Positions 46,865 to 49,859 of a DNA stretch of 49,859 nt are shown here, piece by piece (within the stretch, counting starts at the first letter, position 1; every line of letters begins with the position of its first letter). A program made the translations under genes and the position numbers. The notes below the pieces were generated by a model. The model saw only the letters and a list, made by a program, of their open reading frames with translations, was not told the DNA's origin and ran no database searches. Origin of the DNA: a virus; IMG/VR virus record IMGVR_UViG_3300044695_004218, positions 1-49,859 of that record; one strand, 5' to 3'.

Positions 46865-46885
46865 AGCATACCACACCGTGGTTAG
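46865..46885 (-). promoter_or_regulatory. Promoter-like motif copy 15
   Basis: Minus strand CTAAC CAC GGTGTG G TA TGC T; leader TTACACCGTAGG. It overlaps the end of the metallopeptidase gene 46882-47274. Confidence 0.75.
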
Positions 46886-47274
46886 GAGGTCAGGTAGGCC
46901 ACCAGTTTCGGGTTGTCCCGCAAAACCTTCAACATCACGGGCGTTGTGACCCGCACCACAGCCTCCTCCAAAGCCATCTCACGGTCAGCCTCACCACCAG
47001 AGCCGGTATCCATCCACCCAAAAGGGCTCCCATAGGCGTAATAACAAGCGTGCAACACCTCATGCAGAACCGTGTCCTGCTCCACAGCCCTATCCATCCC
47101 CCCACGGATGTAAATAGCGGTCTCCCGAGTCCTCACACAAAACCCAGCCAAAACCTCACCACGAGTATGCTCCCCCTCATCACCCATCTCGCGCAAGGCT
47201 CGGTCAAACTCCGCCCCCCCCACAACAATGGGGAACTTCATCCCAAGAACCTTCACAGCCTTCGGTGGGCTCAC
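46882..47274 (-). CDS. Putative metallopeptidase-like protein (HEVLHACY)
   Basis: 130 residues from a GTG at 47274 overlapping the upstream stop (GTGA). HEVLHACYYAYG matches HExxH zinc proteins and LEEAVVRVT gives a possible further ligand. Similar short proteins occur among actinophage accessory genes. Substrate unknown. Confidence 0.7.
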   Translation of the reverse strand: MSPPKAVKVLGMKFPIVVGGAEFDRALREMGDEGEHTRGEVLAGFCVRTRETAIYIRGGMDRAVEQDTVLHEVLHACYYAYGSPFGWMDTGSGGEADREMALEEAVVRVTTPVMLKVLRDNPKLVAYLTS

Positions 47275-48479
47275 AACACACTCATGTCTGACCAAGCACC
47301 ATCACGAGTCACCAAAGTGACCAGCCCAGCCGGAGAGTCCTGACCCGTGCGATGCCTCCACCACACAGACCCACCGTCCAAAGCCGGAACTTGGATAAAG
47401 GTCTTAGTCCCGCCCCAAATGACCTGCAAGTGGTGAAGGTGACCAGCCATCAACAAAGTTGCATCACCAATGGGCTGGCAACCATGGGCCTGACCAGACC
47501 ACCACTTCTCCCAACCACCCTTGAACTGGTGACCGTGGGCGAACCCGATGATAGTTCCGCACACATCTAACGTGACGGTCAGTTCATCTTTGGCTGGGTA
47601 AGCGAACGAAACGTGGGAAAATCCCACAGGGGAGTGCTTCTCCAAACCATCCTGCACCGCAACAACACCCTCAATCGCCCAAGAGTCGTCATAGGAAGTA
47701 GCCATGTCGTTGCCAATGCGAACAGCCTCATCGTGGTTACCCGGAATAGCAATCACAACAAGCCGGTCAGTCAGCGGTGCAAGTTGCTCAATGGCCCACA
47801 ACACAAGGCGCCGATACACCCGAACCATCTCGGTCAAACTCAGGTCAGTGCGCTTAGCAAGACGACCGCCTTGGGAGTTGTACCCCTCAATGCAGTCACC
47901 CAGTAAAGCCAAAACAATCTCACCAACATCGCGTCCAGACTTACGCAACTCGGTCAAACGCTCCACAGCGATAAGGATTTTCTCTTGGAAGCGTTCCACA
48001 ATCGCAGCCGAGCCACCACCGTCAATCTTGCCCAACTGCAAATCGCCGGGGGCAATAATGTAGGCACAAGACCCTGTTGGAAGTTTGCGCTTATTTGGTT
48101 TCCACTTTTTGATTTCGGAAACAATCTCGTCAGCGCTCAAAGAAGCAAGATGCGGTTCAACGACAAAACGGTAACGCCAAATGGGGCGCGTAACAGCGTC
48201 CTCACCTTGTTCATCCCGATGCCAAGCCGCGGGGTCGTGTTTAGCCTCAACAAGCCTGACACGGTACCCAGAAGGTATCTGCATCATGGTTTCGGCTACT
48301 GCACGCCAATCATCCTCGGCCTCAATCTGGGGGATGGCACCAGTGGTAATGAGAACATAGTTCGGGTCTGAGGCGTCAATACCAGCCTCCCAGCCCTTCG
48401 GGGCCGAGCGCTGGGCGCGTTCATGGTGAGCGATGCTCCGAGCCGCAGACAACTCATCCAAAGCGTCATCTATGCTCAT
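47271..48479 (-). CDS. Calcineurin-like metallophosphoesterase
   Basis: 402 residues from the ATG at 48479 (ATGA overlap). IIAPGDLQLGKI, LALLGDCIEGYN, AIPGNHDEAV, FAHGHQF and LLMAGHLHHLQV give the two-metal phosphoesterase site. N-terminal 130 residues are a separate helical/mixed region. In phages such enzymes process nucleic acid or nucleotides; it is unusual inside a tail operon. Confidence 0.85.
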   Translation of the reverse strand: MSIDDALDELSAARSIAHHERAQRSAPKGWEAGIDASDPNYVLITTGAIPQIEAEDDWRAVAETMMQIPSGYRVRLVEAKHDPAAWHRDEQGEDAVTRPIWRYRFVVEPHLASLSADEIVSEIKKWKPNKRKLPTGSCAYIIAPGDLQLGKIDGGGSAAIVERFQEKILIAVERLTELRKSGRDVGEIVLALLGDCIEGYNSQGGRLAKRTDLSLTEMVRVYRRLVLWAIEQLAPLTDRLVVIAIPGNHDEAVRIGNDMATSYDDSWAIEGVVAVQDGLEKHSPVGFSHVSFAYPAKDELTVTLDVCGTIIGFAHGHQFKGGWEKWWSGQAHGCQPIGDATLLMAGHLHHLQVIWGGTKTFIQVPALDGGSVWWRHRTGQDSPAGLVTLVTRDGAWSDMSVL

Positions 48480-48733
48480 ACAGGGCACCGACAACCCTCG
48501 GATGGGCTACTAATCCTCCGGCGATGACGGCGCAAGTTCTGAGACTTGGGGCACCCAAACTCGGACAACAAGTTAGACACCCTGCTGGCTGGAACCAAAG
48601 GGTCATCAACGACCTTAGTAATCTTTTGCTTATCGGACTCATCAAGACTTTCAAGCCAAAGAGCAACTGAACATTTGTATGTTGCGCTTGGCATTTGATA
48701 CAAAGCGGTCAATGCGTCATCAAGGTTGGTCAC
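48476..48733 (-). CDS. Small protein, HTH-like C-terminus (85 aa)
   Basis: GTG start after GGAGGAATA: MTNLDDALTALYQMPSATYK. Helical, then VSNLLSEFGCPKSQNLRRHRRR, a basic end reminiscent of small DNA-binding proteins. Coupled to the phosphoesterase. Confidence 0.6.
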   Translation of the reverse strand: MTNLDDALTALYQMPSATYKCSVALWLESLDESDKQKITKVVDDPLVPASRVSNLLSEFGCPKSQNLRRHRRRISSPSEGCRCPV

Positions 48734-48783
48734 TATTCCTCCATCGTGGGTTCAATACCCACCTCAACAAGGAACTTTACAAC

Positions 48784-48957
48784 CTACGGTTGACTTTTTG
48801 GCTCCATTTGGTCTGTACCGCCACCATTATTTTGTGCCTTGCAACGGGAGCAACGAACAATCCATGGGCGCGTCAACATGACAGCCAACATGCGGTTACA
48901 TCTCCAACAGCGCGGGTTATCATCTACCTGCGCTCCCTTGCCGTAGGCATCAGCCAC
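48784..48957 (-). CDS. Com-like zinc ribbon protein (57 aa)
   Basis: Start at GTG 48957 (GGTGAGCAAA before it); other GTG starts up to 48999 are possible. CWRCNRMLAVML...IVRCSRCKAQN has the CxxC-x(13-15)-CxxC ribbon of Mu Com, an RNA-binding translational activator. It overlaps 48950-49165 by 8 bases. The Com link is by motif only. Confidence 0.6.
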   Translation of the reverse strand: MADAYGKGAQVDDNPRCWRCNRMLAVMLTRPWIVRCSRCKAQNNGGGTDQMEPKSQP

Positions 48958-49165
48958 TTTGCTCACCACAAGTTGGGCACAACCACTGGCTTGTGTCACC
49001 AGCGGTCACAATGTCAATGCGCTTCCTATGCTCACAGCCCTCCACAGGCTGGGTAATCAGCATCGCGGTAATGACCTGACGCGACTCGCTCAGGTGCGTG
49101 ATAGCCGCCTCTAACACGGCTAAAGCCGTCTCAGCAATCTGACGGTCACTGGGATGCTCGCTCAT
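48950..49165 (-). CDS. Small protein with C-terminal CxxC (71 aa)
   Basis: Start ATG 49165 (MSEHPSDRQIAETALAVLEA), overlapping the terminator gene stop as ATGA. A helical front half is followed by CEHRKR and CPTCGEQSG, which could form a zinc site. Sits between tail terminator and Com-like gene. Confidence 0.6.
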   Translation of the reverse strand: MSEHPSDRQIAETALAVLEAAITHLSESRQVITAMLITQPVEGCEHRKRIDIVTAGDTSQWLCPTCGEQSG

Positions 49166-49554
49166 GCGATTTGCACTTCGTAATCCACCGACAACATGGG
49201 CCGGTCTTTGTCGTCCAACCCAATCGGGTTCACCGAACTTCGGGGCATAATACGCAAAACGCGCAAACCGGACAGGGTTTGGTCGGTCACTAAACACAAC
49301 GACTGGCGGATGTCCTCAGCCTTATCACGAGCCGTCGGGTAATCATCCCTACCAGCCCTGACAACAACCTGCAAACTTGGTTGCTCAATAGCCAACCCAG
49401 CCTTCATCGTCTCAATCGGGGGGCGACCAGCGTACTCATACACAGCAACAGAAACATCAGGGTCAGGTAACATCCGGCTCAACCAAATGTTTGTACCCTG
49501 CACACCAAAACCTTGGTCTTCAAGGTACTGACCAACCGCTTCCAAAATACTCAT
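49162..49554 (-). CDS. Tail terminator protein
   Basis: 130 residues. MSILEAVGQYLEDQGFGVQG, VSVAVYEYAGRPPIE, SLQVVVRAGRDDYPTARDKA and SVDYEVQIA match minor capsid/tail terminator proteins of siphoviruses. It caps the tail tube and joins head. Overlaps the gp10-like gene by 4 bases. Confidence 0.8.
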   Translation of the reverse strand: MSILEAVGQYLEDQGFGVQGTNIWLSRMLPDPDVSVAVYEYAGRPPIETMKAGLAIEQPSLQVVVRAGRDDYPTARDKAEDIRQSLCLVTDQTLSGLRVLRIMPRSSVNPIGLDDKDRPMLSVDYEVQIA

Positions 49555-49859
49555 AGTTGCATCAACAACTCGGCCCGCTGAGCAACACGGGAAAGCAAAC
49601 CGGGGATTGCCTGCATAACTGGGGTCTCCAAATACTTAGCCGAAGTCGGTGGTGCGTGACGGCTACGCAAGTTTTCGTGAACAATCGCAGCGTAAGGGTG
49701 CGCCGCTCCACCGTAACCAATAACAACCTCAATGCCTTGCGCCCCGCGAGTAGGGGGAACAACAGTCCCAGAGCCACGCAAAATACCGTAACGAACGGGA
49801 ACAAGGGTTTGCGACTGCTGAAAAATGACCTGAGCCTCTAGGTACAGGGCGGCACCAAT
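49551..49859 (-). CDS. HK97 gp10-like head-tail connector, N-terminus off the window
   Basis: The frame is open from the right edge (…ALYLEAQVIFQQSQTLVPVR) through LRGSGTVVPP, IEVVIGYGGAAHPYAAIVHE and TSAKYLETPV. This is the HK97 gp10/neck protein pattern, so the gene continues past 49859; a TTG at 49781 is not the true start. Precedes the tail terminator as usual. Confidence 0.75.
   Translation of the reverse strand: MGAALYLEAQVIFQQSQTLVPVRYGILRGSGTVVPPTRGAQGIEVVIGYGGAAHPYAAIVHENLRSRHAPPTSAKYLETPVMQAIPGLLSRVAQRAELLMQL

Noticed and set aside
48745-48785. tRNA-like T-arm (GTGGG...CCCAC) on the minus strand before 48733
   Set aside because: No matching acceptor or anticodon arm upstream; the segment also holds a ribosome binding site.
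49551-49781. 76-aa gene starting at TTG 49781
   Set aside because: The frame stays open to the right edge with gp10-like sequence, so it is only the end of a longer gene.
1-49859. Integrase, excisionase, immunity repressor
   Set aside because: No tyrosine or serine recombinase pattern was recognised in any plausible gene. Topoisomerase IB at 9403 shares chemistry with tyrosine recombinases, but its motifs fit topoisomerases. Lifestyle remains open.

Overview
The window is most of the genome of a tailed bacteriophage with a siphovirus-type module: tape measure, major tail proteins, tail terminator, portal, MuF, terminase, holin and endolysin. The host is probably an actinobacterium. The main reasons are a phage-encoded WhiB-family protein (26375-26719), an endolysin, holin and secreted lysozyme-like protein of types common in actinophages, and many small conserved actinophage-type genes. 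Base composition looks only moderately GC-rich by eye, so a moderate-GC host is more likely than a Streptomyces-like one. I see no integrase, recognisable immunity repressor, tRNA, CRISPR array or IS element. The major capsid gene is not in the window and probably lies beyond the right edge.

Layout from left to right. Positions 1-1526 (leftward) and 1645-4980 (rightward) are arrays of small, mostly unknown genes, most preceded by a copy of one promoter-like motif, CTAAC-N3-GGTGTG-S-TA-N3-T. Positions 4888-5809 hold small leftward genes. Positions 5819-17464 hold three giant multidomain proteins plus a MuF-type head protein with a C-terminal extension. Portal follows at 17464-18894, then endolysin and holin (19082-20097), and two small proteins that begin with the same peptide tag used as a linker in the giant proteins (20140-21139). 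An isolated rightward ABC-GNAT fusion gene lies at 21414-22544. Next come a secreted muralytic protein, a DUF4406-dNMP kinase fusion and a beta-helix tail protein (22.5-25.6 kb), SSB and WhiB (25.8-26.7 kb), more small promoter-led genes (26.7-28.7 kb), and terminase with tandem ParB-like and HTH genes (28.8-32.9 kb). Positions 33-35.4 kb carry HNH, replication-initiation and annealing-protein genes. The tail module runs leftward from the right edge (49.86 kb) to about 35.5 kb. It includes a programmed -1 frameshift in the tail chaperone and what looks like a moron gene inserted at 46.4-46.9 kb.

The most striking part is the 5.8-21.1 kb region. Effector-like domains (zeta-type kinase, RelA/SpoT-like, type IB topoisomerase, two ADP-ribosyltransferase-like domains, GNAT, ParB-like, three related HEWGH metallopeptidases) are strung together with an XkdF-like domain and a MuF head protein. 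Between them are thirteen copies of short linkers of the types KHGDPSRPNYAxQHP and KHLPGQHDQSSHG. The same KHGDPSR tag starts two separate small proteins. I infer a set of capsid-packaged, probably injected effector modules that share a packaging or processing tag. This extends the known theme of MuF-linked polymorphic toxins of phages. The second notable system is the family of about fifteen dispersed, near-identical promoter elements on both strands, which suggests one phage-wide regulatory circuit.
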